Assembly (NCBI GenBank): GCA_029962745.1
Contig: CM057153.1
Coordinates: 12,758,446 to 12,822,445 of the forward strand
Length of the DNA stretch: 64,000 nucleotides
Reading direction: 5' to 3'
Origin: Echinometra lucunter
Taxonomy: Eukaryota > Echinodermata > Echinoidea > Camarodonta > Echinometridae
Within the stretch, counting starts at the first letter, position 1; every line of letters begins with the position of its first letter. The translations under genes were made by a program, and so were the position numbers. This document shows positions 1 through 12,512 of this stretch, in pieces. The notes under the pieces were generated by a model. It worked only from the letters and a program-made list of their open reading frames with translations, made no database searches and was not told the DNA's origin.

Positions 1-62
1 TTTTAATATCCAATAACGTTGTCAGTTGAATGCCACTGTTTGTCTGTCCTTAGGACATGTAT

Positions 63-336
63 AACCTTTTTACACTGAAATTTTTTTACGGGACTAAGCT
101 TAGCTGGCTTTCTGTTCACATTACACTTTACCAAAGTGGGCTAAATCACCGAAAGTATGGGACTATTTTAGCTCGGGAAAAAAAGCAGGGTTAGCCCACT
201 TTTGGTGGAGTTAAAAGTAAAAAGGTGGGGAAAGTATGGGACTAAAATTGCAAATGTAAACAGCAAAAAAAAAAAAAAAAAATAGTCTGGGGTTAAGGAT
301 AGCATGTGGTTAAAACATGCAAGTGTAAAAAGGGTT
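63..336. mobile_element. Small element with TIR AACCTTTTTACACT
   Basis: AACCTTTTTACACT at 63-76 is mirrored by AGTGTAAAAAGGGTT at 322-336, allowing one extra base. The 274-bp interior is noncoding and contains an A-run at 264-282. Weakly supported because the termini are short. Confidence 0.45.
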
Positions 337-340
337 GATG

Positions 341-737
341 TTCGTTATTCTGAAGGTTCGTTATTCCGAAGGTTCGTTACACACAAATTGCGTATACCTA
401 GATGTTCATTAGTCCGAAAATGAAAAAGGGTTCATTAATCCGAAGATTTAATGAGTTATTCAGAAGGTTCATTATTCTGAAGGTTCGGTAGTCCGAAAAT
501 AAAATAAGGTTCATTAGTTCGAAAATAACTAACAAACTAATGAACCTTATTTCATTTTCAGACTAACGAACTTTCGGAATAACGAACCTTATTTGGTTTT
601 CGGATTAATGGACCTTCGGAATAACAAAGCTTTTTTCATTTTCGGACGGACAAACCTTCGGAATAACGAACCTTCGGACTAATGAACCTTCGGAATAATG
701 GATCGTCAGAATAAATGAACCTCCGAAATAACGAACT
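341..737. repeat. Inverted minisatellite built of GGTTCGTTATTCCGAA units
   Basis: The left half repeats variants of GGTTCGTTATTCCGAA and GGTTCATTAGTCCGAAAAT. The right half, from about 536, repeats their reverse complement (TTCGGAATAACGAACC). The whole forms a cruciform-capable array of about 400 bp made from two alternating unit types. No coding potential is visible. Confidence 0.8.
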
Positions 738-1480
738 GTAACCGTATCCATAAAATGATCAATGTGACAGACAGACGACAGACAAAAATGTTTTAAACAG
801 ATCAGGCTCTTTTAAACATATACATGAGAGAGAGAGAGAGAGAGCAAGCCTGTGGCGATGGGGCCCCAGAAGAGTTGTCCTAGATTTAAGCTCTTAAAGC
901 TTTAAAAGATGCTGTAAATTAATTTAGAGATAGCTCACTGTTCCTTCCAAGATGTTGACATTTACACCAGATGTTGAACTATATTTGTTACGGACATGGG
1001 TATGAATTCCATTCCCAGCTCTTTTGTGTTTGTATGCAGTATTTGAAAGATTGGTCACAAGCCGTAAGGTGTGCTGTCCATTCATAGATGTAATTTAATT
1101 TGCAGTGTCACTGCCCAAAATTAAAGTTTTGTTGTGTATTACACACAATAAAGGTAAATGCTCCTTCCTACACACGTACAACTATGCATATGAGTTGCTG
1201 CCATTTTAGAATTGTTAATGGATCATTCTACCAAGGTGTTAAATCTACCCCTATAGCCGAGATTCAGGCCTTTGTGACATGTCGATCTACAGTACCTTGT
1301 GGTAAATATGTTCACTGCATACTTGAATCTAAGGTTGATAGCAGATGTTGGAGGGGTTGGATTGCTGTATGTGAAAGATCTACGCCGAGCTTTATTTGAT
1401 TTATTTCACATTAATAGATGTACATGTAGGCTATCTGCTTAAGTACAAATACAATTACATGTACCTGTTTACTAGTGCAT
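738..1480. other. Unannotated spacer
   Basis: Apart from a (GA) tract at 823-843, I see no gene, RNA or repeat structure. A 99-codon open frame at 1100-1399 has no recognisable features. Confidence 0.4.
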
Positions 1481-1594
1481 ACACTGTAAAATATGTTGGG
1501 TTGGGTAAAAGAAACTGCTCATATGATACCGGTAATCAATAATATGCCCAACAAACTTTTGACAATTTTCAAAACACATTTTGGGTATCAGTGT
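1481..1594. mobile_element. Possible small TIR element
   Basis: ACACTGTAAAATATGTTGGG on the left and AACACATTTTGGGTATCAGTGT-like sequence on the right form imperfect inverted ends around about 114 bp. Weak support. Confidence 0.3.
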
Positions 1595-1671
1595 AGTCCA
1601 ATTAGGGTCAAAATAAGGAATAATAATTACTTCATGTAATGGTTACAATATTACTGAAGTTTAATATGGAA

Positions 1672-2666
1672 AAGGCAATTGTACAAAGTTGGCCAGACAT
1701 GTACATGTACCCTCTTGGCACATTTTTACCCAATATTTTGCAGAAAATAGATTGTGGTAAGTTTGGGCTTGAATGAAACAGAACTGAAATGTCTTGTAGT
1801 ACTTGTATTTTGCCAACTTTGCATACTACAGAATCAGATATTGTCATGTGCATTATAATTTTTTTCTGATATTCAAAGTGACTGAGATTCACAAATACTT
1901 AATGTGGTGCAATGTTAAAGGAGAATGAAACCCGGAGGGGGGGGGGGGGGGGGGGGGGAAGATCAATTTTTAAAAAGTTTGAAAAGTCCTAATATACTTT
2001 CTATGGCAATCCTCAAATTGGCAATGTTGCTTCAAAATGGCAGGTCTAGAAGGACAACTCTCAATATATTTTGTACACAAAATTTCATATTTTCTTCATT
2101 ATCTCTAAAGATGCTGCTTGTATGTTTGTGAACTGAACATATGTTATGTGAAATCCATTTCCCCATGATATATCTTGACCTAAGGAGACAAGCTGCATCT
2201 TCAGATAAATGGAGAAAATATGAAATTTTGTGTACAGAACATATTGAGAGTTTTCCTTCTAAACCTGCCAATTTGAAGCATTATTGCCAATTTGAGGATT
2301 GCCATAGAAAGTATATTGAGACTTTTCAAACTTTCATAACTTTCTCATTTTGTTACCGCTTTTGATGGAAATTTTTAAAAATTGATCCCCCCGGTTTCAT
2401 TCTCTTGTAACATTGCACCACATTAAGCATTTGTGAATCTCAGTCACTTTACATGTAAATATCAGGAAAAAATTATTATGCACATGACGATATTTGATTC
2501 TGTAGTATGCAAAGTTGGCAAAATACAAGTACTACAAGACATTTCAGTTCCGTTTCATTCAAGCCCAAACTTACCACGATCTACTTTCTGCAAAATATTG
2601 GGTAAAAATTTGCCAAGAGGATACGTGTACATGTATCTTATCTGGCCAACTTTGTACAATTGCCTT
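1672..2666. mobile_element. Long foldback element, about 1 kb with 450-bp arms
   Basis: AAGGCAATTGTACAAAGTTG at 1672 is mirrored at 2647-2666, and the match continues inward (for example TTTGCCAACTTTGCATACTA against its reverse complement near 2505). The mirrored core is 2098-2121 and 2190-2213, leaving a loop of about 70 bp. A subelement beginning TTAAAGGAGAATGAAACCC at 1917 is nested in the palindrome. The left arm carries a 22-base G-run at 1937-1958 that the right arm lacks. Confidence 0.8.
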
Positions 2667-2806
2667 GTAAAGTAAGTTGAGACCTTTCAAACTTTCATAA
2701 CTTTCTTATTTCATAACTGTTTTTGATGGCAATTTTTTTTTAAATTGCTTTTCTCTATCATCTCTTTTAGTCAAAATTTATTTTCCCCAGGGTTTCATTC
2801 TCATTT
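2667..2806. mobile_element. Partial copy of the neighbouring foldback terminus
   Basis: TTGAGACCTTTCAAACTTTC, then CATAACTTTCTTATTTC and the end GGGTTTCATTCTCATTTAA, repeat the right end of the adjacent foldback's inner element (TTGAGACTTTTCAAACTTTC, ending GGTTTCATTCTC). It ends at TTAA. Confidence 0.6.
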
Positions 2807-2837
2807 AAGATAATATTGACTCTCATCAGGAATAGTC

Positions 2838-2917
2838 TAAACCTGCTGACTATTGAATTCTGTAATTCCCATAGCTTTAATACAGGGACAACCTGATTCC
2901 ACTAATGAACGGGTTAA
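2838..2917 (+). repeat. Dispersed 80-bp repeat, family H copy 1
   Basis: CTGACTATTGAATTCTGTAA, CCCATAGCTTTAATACAGGG and the end AACGGGTTAA match the sequence at 35591-35672 in order. Its ends are imperfectly inverted. Function unknown. Confidence 0.5.
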
Positions 2918-2919
2918 AC

Positions 2920-4865
2920 TTTTTGAAAGTTTGTAGCCATGAAACATGGTCTTTATTTACATTTGGAAAAAGTTTCATGTCATAAAAGTTTCTGGTTTAA
3001 CAGTTATTGCAAAATTGAAATTATATATAGAATAGTAGGCCTATTTCATTTCTCAACCCTGCTATGACTTAACGAGACATCTTGAATATTAAGAGGATTT
3101 TAGTTTGATGTATAGTTTCCTACTGAATGGGGTGAAGCGAGGTTGAGCTGTCCTCTGCATTATGTTTCTCATCAAAGTTGCATGGAGTAATTGAGGTATG
3201 AAATTTGTTCCGCTTCTCCTCGTTCTTCTCTCTCGCCTCTTTGGGCTGATTTAAATTGGATCCATGGAAGCAAGTTGGTTTTTTTTTTTTCTTCTTCTTC
3301 TCTTTGAAGGCTTAATTTTCTTCTTGAAATTCAGGTGATTCAACTTTGCAAAGGAGATTGGAATGGCTATTTGAGGCTACATGTACCGGACTACTTTTGG
3401 TACATTGCAGCAATACACTCATTGCTAATCGTGACATACATTTATTCTTACTATCATATTCCAATTTGTACATAGTCATACATCCAATGTACAGAGTTTT
3501 CATAAGAGCTGAAAATACACGTAATCAGATATTTCTCCTCATATTTTTAACAATTACTTTTATTTGTCACTCGTACATGGTTTGATAAAATTAAAATGTA
3601 TATAACATGAACCAATGTGAATGAAAATGGCAACAGAAATTTTGCCAATTTGTACCTAAGAAATAAGAATAGTAATGATGTATTTTACAATGCATTGCCA
3701 ATTTAGCTACAATCGCTCTTATTCCAGAACTTCATGAAACAGAAAAATTGCCAATTTGTACATAAGAAATAAGAATAATAATGATATATTTTACAATGCA
3801 TTGCCAATTCAGCTACAATCACTCTTAGGCCAGAACTTCACGAGAGAGATACTACAGGAGTGTTTCTAAAATGTTAGTTTCAAAGGGGAAGTGGACGAAA
3901 AATTTAACATTCTTTTTCACAGGAACATTCACAGGCGATTTGAATTTCACTACACATATGCTTCTTATTTTTGCTTTTAAGTATGATGTCTTATTACTTC
4001 TGGAAATCATTGCCATGCCAACATGCACATGTTATATACATGTACTTGTACAGTTTGCATCAGACATGTTGGCTTTCTATGAATGAGCAGTCATATTATG
4101 TGCTCAGGCAAGTGCACATGCATGTAAAATGAAGAAACAGTTCCAAATTGTCAACGCTTGATCAAAGTAAGATTGAGTTATTGAAGCATGTTTTCTCTGA
4201 CAGATGCTCCCGCCATAAAAGCACTCAGAGCCTGAGATTAAGATGGCTGAATGCTTTCTGAGGCCCATCTCATATTATTTTGTCTCTGACTTGATATAGA
4301 GTGATTCATAGGGGGCCATGAGGTGAAGAATTTTTTGTATTAAAAAATCTTTCTCCTCAAAGCCTTTTCCTTATATGTACACTCAGTTGCTCTTTAGGTT
4401 CCCATAATATTCTTCAACACAACCATTTTAAAATTGCCTAGAGTGTTACAGTTTTGACTGCAGTATAAAGTGATTTGTTATGGTATCTGTCTGGCTAAAA
4501 TTCTTTATTTATTGCAAAGGGCACATGCGTAATATATGCACTGTAGACCTATGTCTGAAAATGATTAATTTGGCTGTTTACAGACTCTGTGTACATGTGT
4601 ATTTATGTACGTGTACATTTACCTCAGCATGAAATACAGTTTTCTTTGGGTTTTTTTTTTTGTTGTTTGTTTGTTTTGTTTTTTTGTGGTTAAATAAGGT
4701 TTTGTAGTACTTTACTCTTTATGTTGTCTCTTGTATTCAGTAATTTCTCATTTTATAAATAAATTTTTGCATAGGGTTTCACTAAGATTATTGTAGTAAG
4801 AAGCCTTAATGAATATTTGCAATGTATTTCAAAAATTTGGTTTGTCTGGCATTTTATAACAAGAG
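2920..4865. other. AT-rich spacer with a 106-bp tandem duplication
   Basis: TTGCCAATTTGTACMTAAG begins at 3642 and again at 3748, and the flanking text is repeated from about 3637 to 3846 (period 106 bp). Nothing else is recognisable. Confidence 0.5.
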
Positions 4866-4867
4866 AA

Positions 4868-5522
4868 TATCTGACCTGGCACCTCAAAACCACCAAAAAG
4901 TCCCACTGTGTGATTTTCAGTTAGAGCTTAATAAAGGTGTTTTTGGTTTGCATGGTTGAATTTTAGTTTGGGGTATTTCCTTTAAGGGTGTACTTTTTCC
5001 AAAGTGTTTTAAAATCTGAAGGCACCAAACAATCTAAAAATGGTATTTTTGACAGTTTTAGTAGACCTAATGTATGTTTGGATTTTGTTCTGTTGGTTTT
5101 TTTTTACAACTCTGGATAGTACTTCATTTTGATCTCCCATAACTTAAAAACAGAGTATTTTCTTGTACTGATACTTGTCCACTCTGATAAGCAGGATGTG
5201 CTTAATTAGTATGCCAAGTATTAGGACAATGTGATAATCCCTTCATAGAAATTTCTATTGAGCTCCAATCCTCCTTTTGTCACATTTGCACAATACCTTG
5301 CAAGACAGAGCGCTTCAATAGGCTGCAAACTTGAAACCCTCGTTTTTATTTCTAAAAAGTAACATTCTGTGGGACTAGGCATTCTACTCTTTGTACAGTG
5401 GGTTTGGAACATCCAAGGCTGATGAGTTAAATGTTAAAGCTGAGGATCTACTCTTTCAGAATCGGACTTGAACTAAAAATTCATATCTGGCAACTTTTTG
5501 GTGGTTTTGTGGTGCCAGATAT
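4868..5522. mobile_element. Possible 650-bp element with inverted ends
   Basis: CTGGCACCTCAAAACCACC followed by AAAAAGT at 4876-4901 is inverted at 5492-5518 (AACTTTTTGGTGGTTTTGTG then GTGCCAG). The interior shows no coding capacity. Two unrelated repeat fragments in opposite orientation would look the same. Confidence 0.4.
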
Positions 5523-8189
5523 AGCGCTGTGCGATTTTAATGCTAGTCTTGACTGCCATAAATTGTAGGGATTGTGTTTTCTTTGGATGATTCAGCAGAC
5601 CCTTGGGATTACAACTTTCTCTTTTGCAGTAGCTGAACAGGCTCTTTGGTTCTACACTCATGGCTGTATACGTTGTGATTGAGTCATGACCCCTCGGTGT
5701 TGACCTTCATCATTGAGCCTGGCTAGGGTGCAAGGCCAGGCCAGGTGTAAAAAATGTGGGCTCTTGAGTTTGGTCCTTGGGCAAACAGCGGGTAGAAGTT
5801 CAAGAGGTGATGGATTGAATCCATCTAAAATTGGCTGAGTGAGATATTCCTGGAATTAGTACAGCTCTCTGGACTATTACATGTATGTTGCCTTGATGTT
5901 GATGAGGTGTAGTCAAGGTACATGTACATGCACTTGACAACATGCCAGGTATTTTGTGTTTAATCATTTTGCTGAGTAATTGATCAAGCATAACCTCTCT
6001 GATGCGTGCACACTGTTTTTGTACATTGTAATTAGACAAGCTGCAAGGTACAGTATGAAACATGTACTGTACACTAGGAAATGTTCCAGTAGCAGAAGAC
6101 ACCAAGGATCGTTTATGCTTTAATTTTTTGCTATTTAAAAATTAAAGGACACCATAGGCTCAAAAGGGGACCAGTCATCCTCTGATCCCCCTCCCCTTCC
6201 ACGTCATTCTTGTGATAAATTTGTTGTTATTGTTGATTTTTACGGCGCTGTCATTCAAAAATGAATATTTACGCCATCTTAAGTTGCGTTGTTAAAAATA
6301 AGCCCTTTTTTGACTTATTGAAATTATTTGTTTTTCTATTAACAGACAAGACAAAGCCTTATATATAAGGAAAGAAAGGATATTAGTTTACATTTATATT
6401 CAAATGGTTTGCTGATTTTATATGGAGGCTTTCTGGAAAGTGAGAACAGCGTTAATCCTCTTCTGCCAAAGTTTCCCCCTAGTGTGTTGACAAGCCTACA
6501 AGCAAGTTGCTTCAACCTAGTAAGTCTGTGACTGAAAACTTTCAAATATCTCTGTCAGGAAGTAATATCTATTGATGTTATGAATGTAGGGTCTACATGT
6601 AGTGATGTGTAGTGTACATGTGATAATTCCATGGACCCCAAATGGTATAATTGTACAGAGAGGAAAAAAGAAAAGGTTTGTGGGTACTTTTGGAATATTG
6701 GCCTTACTGCACCTAATGTATTGAGTGCATTGTGAAAAAGGACGATACATGTACGTACTTTCTTTTGTTCAACACAAGAATCTTCATTGGAAGGCTTGAG
6801 ACACTGCAGTCTTTATCATTTGAATTCAGTGGAGATTACCACTGAATGTTTCCTTCGATTCTAATTTTAGAAAGTGCTCCTTGAAGTTGAACAGGGATGA
6901 CCTCCGAGTGTCAGTTCTTTGCTGCAAGTGACTGATGAAAGCAGAACTTTACGTTGTTGCCCCTTCACCTCCTTGACAGGCGACTGGTCTTTAGAGTGGT
7001 TCATCTCTCAAAGCAGACACACTGAAGGAGGCCCTGTCCTGAGCCAATTAAAGGTCAGCAGCCTGTTCTAGCCGAGTACATGTAGGTGATGTCTCCACAA
7101 ATGTAATATGTACATTTTAAACACTGATTTAATTTTTATGTTTCATTTTACTTGTAAGATGGATAAAGTAGACTACATGTATCTGAAACTTCTTTCATCA
7201 ACAAGAAAAACTAATCCTTTCTGCTCAGTAGGTTCATGGTCAGGGAGAGTAGTTTCATCTTGAGGTACTTAAATCATATGTTTTTTAAACAATTTTTTAT
7301 TTTTCTCTCTAGTTTTAACCATTTTGAACCAATTTGCATGGACTTGCCTTGTTATTTTAAGAGATGGTTCCTTCACAAAAATAATATGTACCAAAGTTCT
7401 TTGCATTCCAAAACTTCTTATGGATTTTCTGTTCATCATTATGTCATTTGGTACCATTCCATTAAAAGTTGCATTCCAGTATTATAGTACAGGTATGAGA
7501 AGTGATGAGCTTCTCACTACGTTCTACAAAGATGTATTTTTTTTTTTATTTATGTTTTTATTGTAAAACAAATAATATATACAATAACAGCAAAACTTCA
7601 CATGATATACAACTACTTGAATTATCTGTACACAGTATCTACACAACTGATGACAAGATAACACATACACAAGACAAACACAATTCTCTCAGTAGCAAAA
7701 AGGATAAAGAATAAATAGATAAGTACCGGGTAAATAAATAAATCAGTAAATAAATAATAAATACATAAAGGCATCCAGATTCCAGAATATAGAGAAAACA
7801 ATAAGATGTATTTTTTTGGTAGGGGGTGATGGTGGTGGTGAAGGACATACATGTAATCACCAAAAATCAGTCCTTGACCCTCCAAATTGTTACCAGTGGA
7901 AATACCTGGGCAAAAAATGTGTTTTCAAAACTTTTGCTTTCTGTTGTGTAATTTCAAGTGTGATGACATCTGTGAGCTAACTTACAGAGGATTCATGTAC
8001 AATGTAGTTCAGTGAATCGTGAGCAAATTTTCTTGAAATTTCGTGACAAGGATGTGGAAATGTAGTGATAAAGAAGCTCTCTCCTGTCGTCATGATGCAC
8101 ATCATGCATGCTACTCCTGAGGCGAAAGACCTCTTGTGTTCAGCCTTGCATGATCGATTGTAACTCTCACCATTAGCCTACAAGGATCA
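5523..8189. other. AT-rich spacer
   Basis: No gene is supported. 7540-7800 is A/T-rich with an AAAT-type microsatellite at 7728-7768 and may be the tail of an old retroelement, but no reverse transcriptase remnant is visible. Confidence 0.35.
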
Positions 8190-10160
8190 AGACGTCAGCT
8201 GGTACTCTTTAAAAGAAAGGCCCTGATTAGTTGTACTGCTGGATACTTGCAGTAGATCGATAACATGCAAGGGATCGGAAGCTCTTTTAATATGCAGCAG
8301 AACTCTTGCCAAAGATGTACACATATTCATGAGAGAAGTGCCATCACTTTTGTAAGCCTGTTGTAACAGCGGCTTGAGAGTTTCATGGATGTCGGTGGTT
8401 ACTCTTTAAAAGAAAGACCCTGAATGTTTGCCAGACGTAAATAATCATATTTGATTGATACACGTCTGTCAAAACCCAATTCGAGAGAGAGAGTTGATGC
8501 TTTACTTGCAGTAGATCGATAGCATGTGATTGATCAGAACTTCTTTATGCAGTAGAACTCTTGCTGTATATCCATATTCATGAAAGGCAGTATGAAAACC
8601 ATTGCTTTCTAAGCCTGGTGTAACATACAGGGGCTTCAGATTTCATAATAACAAGATATCAGACGAGATACTTTGAAAGGAAGGTCCTGATTGGCCAGTG
8701 TTTGATATGTGAGATACATGTAGATGGATAACATGTGATTGATCAGAACCTCTTTTATGCAGGAGAATTCTTGCCAAAGACGTACCGTACATCTTTGGTA
8801 TTCAGTACACATATTTATGAGAGGAGTGCCATCACTCCTTTTGCAACGGGAGCTTGAGAGTGATGGATGTCATTGGTTACTCTTTAAAAGAAAGACCCTG
8901 ATTATATGATGCTTTACTTGCAGTGGATCGATAGCATGTGATTGATCAGAATTTCTTTATGCAGCTGAACTCTTGCTGAAGAAGTGAACATGTATCCATA
9001 TTCATGAAAGGCAGTGCCATCGTTTTCTAAGCCTGGTGTAACATACATGTACACAGGGGCTTCAGATTTCATAACAAGATATCAGATGAGATACTTTGAA
9101 AAGAGGGCCCTGATTGGCAATGTTTCATACGTGAGATAGATCGATAACATGGAATTTTGAGAACTCTTGCATGGTACATCTTTGGTATTCAGTACACATA
9201 TTTATGAGAGGAGTGCCATCACTCCTGTTGCAACAGGAGCTTGAGCGTTATGGATGTCACAGGTTACTCCTTAAAAAAACATTGGTTAACATTGTTATGA
9301 TTTTTAAAAATCTTGTTTTGTTACTTGAAAATGGGGTAAATGGGATAAATGGGATAAAAGGGTTATAGTGTAAAAATACCAGTCTGAAAGTTTCAAAGTA
9401 CATGTATAATATCCACAGGAAGTATTTTTAAATATCAAAAATGTGAACCAATGTTTGAAAAATATACGAGGGTCGGTTGCACAGAATAGACATAAGGAGT
9501 GCGCATGCGCGTATGACTCACTTTACCGTACTGTGTGTATTGGCGTATCACGCGGCGGGAGGCACATAACGGCATTTTCAAATTCAAGCAAAGTGGTCCT
9601 CTTAGTGATTGTCTCGCGAGACGATGGATAATAAAATCGCCATTTGTGTCTAACTTACACTTTTTCGTTCCAAATTATGGTTGGTTTCAGGGTTTTTGAG
9701 TACAAATACAAGTACTCGTACACATGTTTCATCTTAGTTTGAGAATTTTTTAAATCAGCTACTCACAAAGTTAGCCAATGCCTTTAAAAGAAAGACCCTG
9801 ATTGGTTGATGCTTTACTTGCAGTGGACCAATAGCATATGATTGATCAGAACTTCTTTATGCAGCAGAACTCTTGCTGAATATCCATATTCATGAAAGGC
9901 AGTACCATCGCTTACTAAGCCTGGTGTAACATACAGGGGCATCAGATTTCATAATAGTAGGATATCAGATGAGACACTTTGAAAGAAAGGCCCTGATTGG
10001 CCAATGTTTGATACGTGAGATAGATCGATAACATGTGATTGATCAGAACTTCTTTTATGCTGCAAAACAACAGAACTGCTGCTGAAGATGTACACATATT
10101 CATGAAAGATACATGTAGGCATAGCACCCTTGTATTGGTGCAGCAAACTTTTTGGATTTA
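8190..10160. repeat. Higher-order tandem repeat of about 200-bp A and B units
   Basis: Seven units can be anchored on CCCTGA or a variant at 8221, 8418, 8685, 8896, 9108, 9796 and 9991. Type A units carry CTTTAAAAGAAAGACCCTGA and a TGCTTTACTTGCAGTGGA phrase. Type B units carry CTTTGAAAGAAAGGCCCTGA then TTGGCCAATGTTTGATACG. Both share GATCGATAACATGTGATTGA, a phrase for 'inside cargo' TTCATGARAG, and CCTGGTGTAACATACAGG. The order is A-A-B-A-B-A-B, with a mobile element inserted at 9271-9787. Noncoding. Confidence 0.85.
9271..9787. mobile_element. TTAA-bounded TIR element, family A copy 1
   Basis: The right end GTTAGCCAATGCCTTTAA is mirrored, with several changes, by the left end TTAAAAAAACATTGGTTAAC. 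The interior holds GGAGTGCGCATGCGCG and TATCACGCGGCGGGAGGC. It interrupts an A unit of the surrounding tandem repeat. Intact sister units read GGTTACTCTTTAAAAGAAAG, so the pre-insertion site had one TTAA where two now flank the element. Confidence 0.85.
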
Positions 10161-10510
10161 TCTTATTATGTACAGTTTTAATAGGCCATCAAAAGACAAT
10201 TTGTCAGATTTCTTGGCTTCAAGCTGCTCAGTAGCAAGGTAAAAGCAAAACTAAGATGTTGTGAAGTTTTTTTCTCGAAAGTTGAATATCAAGCAAAATA
10301 TCAAGTCAACAACGATGACATGCCTCACACAGTGCCTGCACACATGTAAAAGAAGTGAGAATTTCCAACATGCGAAAAGCACAACGAAGAACTATGAATC
10401 TTATTGGGGAGCTGTTGGCGTGTAGAGGTCGTAGTGGGCAGAGTGTAACTGATCAATTGCGTTCCTTTCAGACATTTACACTAAAATTCACCAGAAATTA
10501 TCAATGGAAT

Positions 10511-10679
10511 ACACTCTCAGAAAAGTCGGTTAAAAATCATTAGGTTGGTTAAAATATGAACCTACATGTACCAACTGTTGGTTAAAATGGATTTGTATGT
10601 AAAACATATGACTTTTTAAAAAAAACAACAGTTGGTTGGGTTCATATTTTAACCGACTTAAAAACTTTTCTCAGTGTGT
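10511..10679. mobile_element. Short TIR element with TTGGTT-rich interior
   Basis: ACACTCTCAGAAAAGTCGGT at 10511 is inverted at 10655-10679 (GACTTAAAAACTTTTCTCAG then TGTGT). Inside, GTTGGTTAAAATATGAACC and GTTGGGTTCATATTTTAACC extend the palindrome, leaving a central loop of about 60 bp. Confidence 0.65.
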
Positions 10680-11817
10680 ATCACGCAATCTCATACAGGC
10701 ACATGCAAGGCAGACAATGTGAGACTATATTGAATCAGTTTCATGCTAATTTTCTTTTTGCTACCAAAACTGTATGTGAGCTTTACATTTAGAGGGATAG
10801 TTTAGAGGTATACTTATAGACTGAGTCAGTGAAAATTGAAACAGTTTTTAAGCTCCTGAAACAAGGAAGTGAAATTCATTTTCAAAGTATTGGGGTAAAG
10901 AGTTTTCATATCTAAGGCACCAGTTCACTCAAGGGATTGAGTTTTGTATCTTTTTTTACATTGTATCATTTTACATACAGTGTTTTCGCTTCATTTCTGT
11001 TGTATGAGTTACTTGTTTACCACATTTTGCAAACAAAATTGTTGACACCTTGACTTGTCATGCAGAAACTCAATTAGATTTCTGGCATAATTCATTTACT
11101 TTTGCTTCTCTATGAATCTTTCCAAGCAAGGAAAAAATGTCATTATTCCATAAATAATACTCCAAACAATTTCTGTAATTACTAGGAGACAAAGTATTGT
11201 TTGAGGCAAGGACATAAGCATTATGTTATTTCTAATCATTCAATCCAGAGCATAATCATTGTAATTATTATTATTTTCTTCCCTGAAAAAAAAAATAAAA
11301 TAAGTGCATTCCTAAAAGTTAAAATGAGGATGGGTAATGCCAATGAAATGATACAAGACACCACTTGAAACTTGATAACTTAGCCCTTACCTTTGTTTGG
11401 GCCCAATGCTTGGTGAATTAGAAGAGACAGATTCATTTTTATTTTCCAATTGCCTGAAGGCCTGTCCTTTTAAAAGCGAGGTACTTTATCTTGTATGTCC
11501 CCATCTTTCATATTCTTTCCTCATTTTTCCTCTCTCGTTTTGAAAATGCGTACTTGCAGTGACATCGTATTTTCAGAGGAAATGTCTAGAAGCTATATTG
11601 AATTGATGAGCTTATTACTTGGCTGTTTTGAGGAGAAAGATAGTGGACTGCACATGAGCATTGCTGAAAGTACTTTTCATGCATACTGCCCTACTTTGAC
11701 AAAAGGAAGCAAGTGACAAAAGTGACATTTCCTGTAAAAGAACAAATTGTATCTGTCATTTACATTGATGTGAATGTCTTGCCTAACATATCTCTTAGCA
11801 GGATGAGTGTTCATGCA
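10680..11817. other. AT-rich spacer
   Basis: No gene, RNA gene or clear repeat seen. A 73-codon open frame at 11495-11716 has no recognisable features. Confidence 0.35.
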
Positions 11818-12512
11818 TTAAAGGAGAAGTCCAGACGATTTCATTAAAATTACACTATAAAGCTTAAAATTCACGCTAACAGACAATGCTACTTTCATTT
11901 ATCAAAGTGATTTCTGTGATTTTTAAATACCGATTAAGTGTTGGCTTTTTTGCTCTGAATAATTGAATTTCCCACCGAAACCCAAATATGGTCATTGGTC
12001 GTGTGACGTAGGCAATACAGTTGCACTGCGCATGCGAACTTATTCTCTGCATATTCTCTATGCAAAATGCCAATATGTCTAGCTTTTGGGTGTACAAATC
12101 ACACCAGTTCTGTTCCAAAGAGAAATTTTTTGCAATCCCAAATCCCCTGATGGACAGGGAGAGATGTGCCTGATGGATTAATGATATTAGAATGGACAAA
12201 TTCGACTTCATAACTTAGAAATTTTCGAAGTTAAAGAAAGTGTGCGAAGACCATTTCGAGCCGGAATGTCGTACACGCATATCGCTTGCATCGCCTGGCC
12301 TGCCTGCGGTGCATTAGCTACGTCACTTGGCCCGGGTGCGAACTGTATTGTGGATGAAAATGGGCTCGTACTAGAACTACTGTTTATACAAGTTAATTGT
12401 TGATTACTCGGTAATCCTGGGGTATGTCGGGTAAAGTAAGACATTTTCTAGCTGCTGAATTTTTTCTCTTTATGATCCATGCTTGCAGAAATCGCCTAGA
12501 CTTCTCCTTTAA
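11818..12512. mobile_element. TTAA-bounded TIR element, family B
   Basis: TTAAAGGAGAAGTCCAGACG, ending ATTT, is inverted at the right as AAATCGCCTAGACTTCTCCT followed by TTAA, with two mismatches in 24 bases. TTAA lies at 11818 and 12509. The 695-bp interior has a CpG-containing stretch (12240-12330) but no transposase frame, so it is nonautonomous. Confidence 0.82.
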
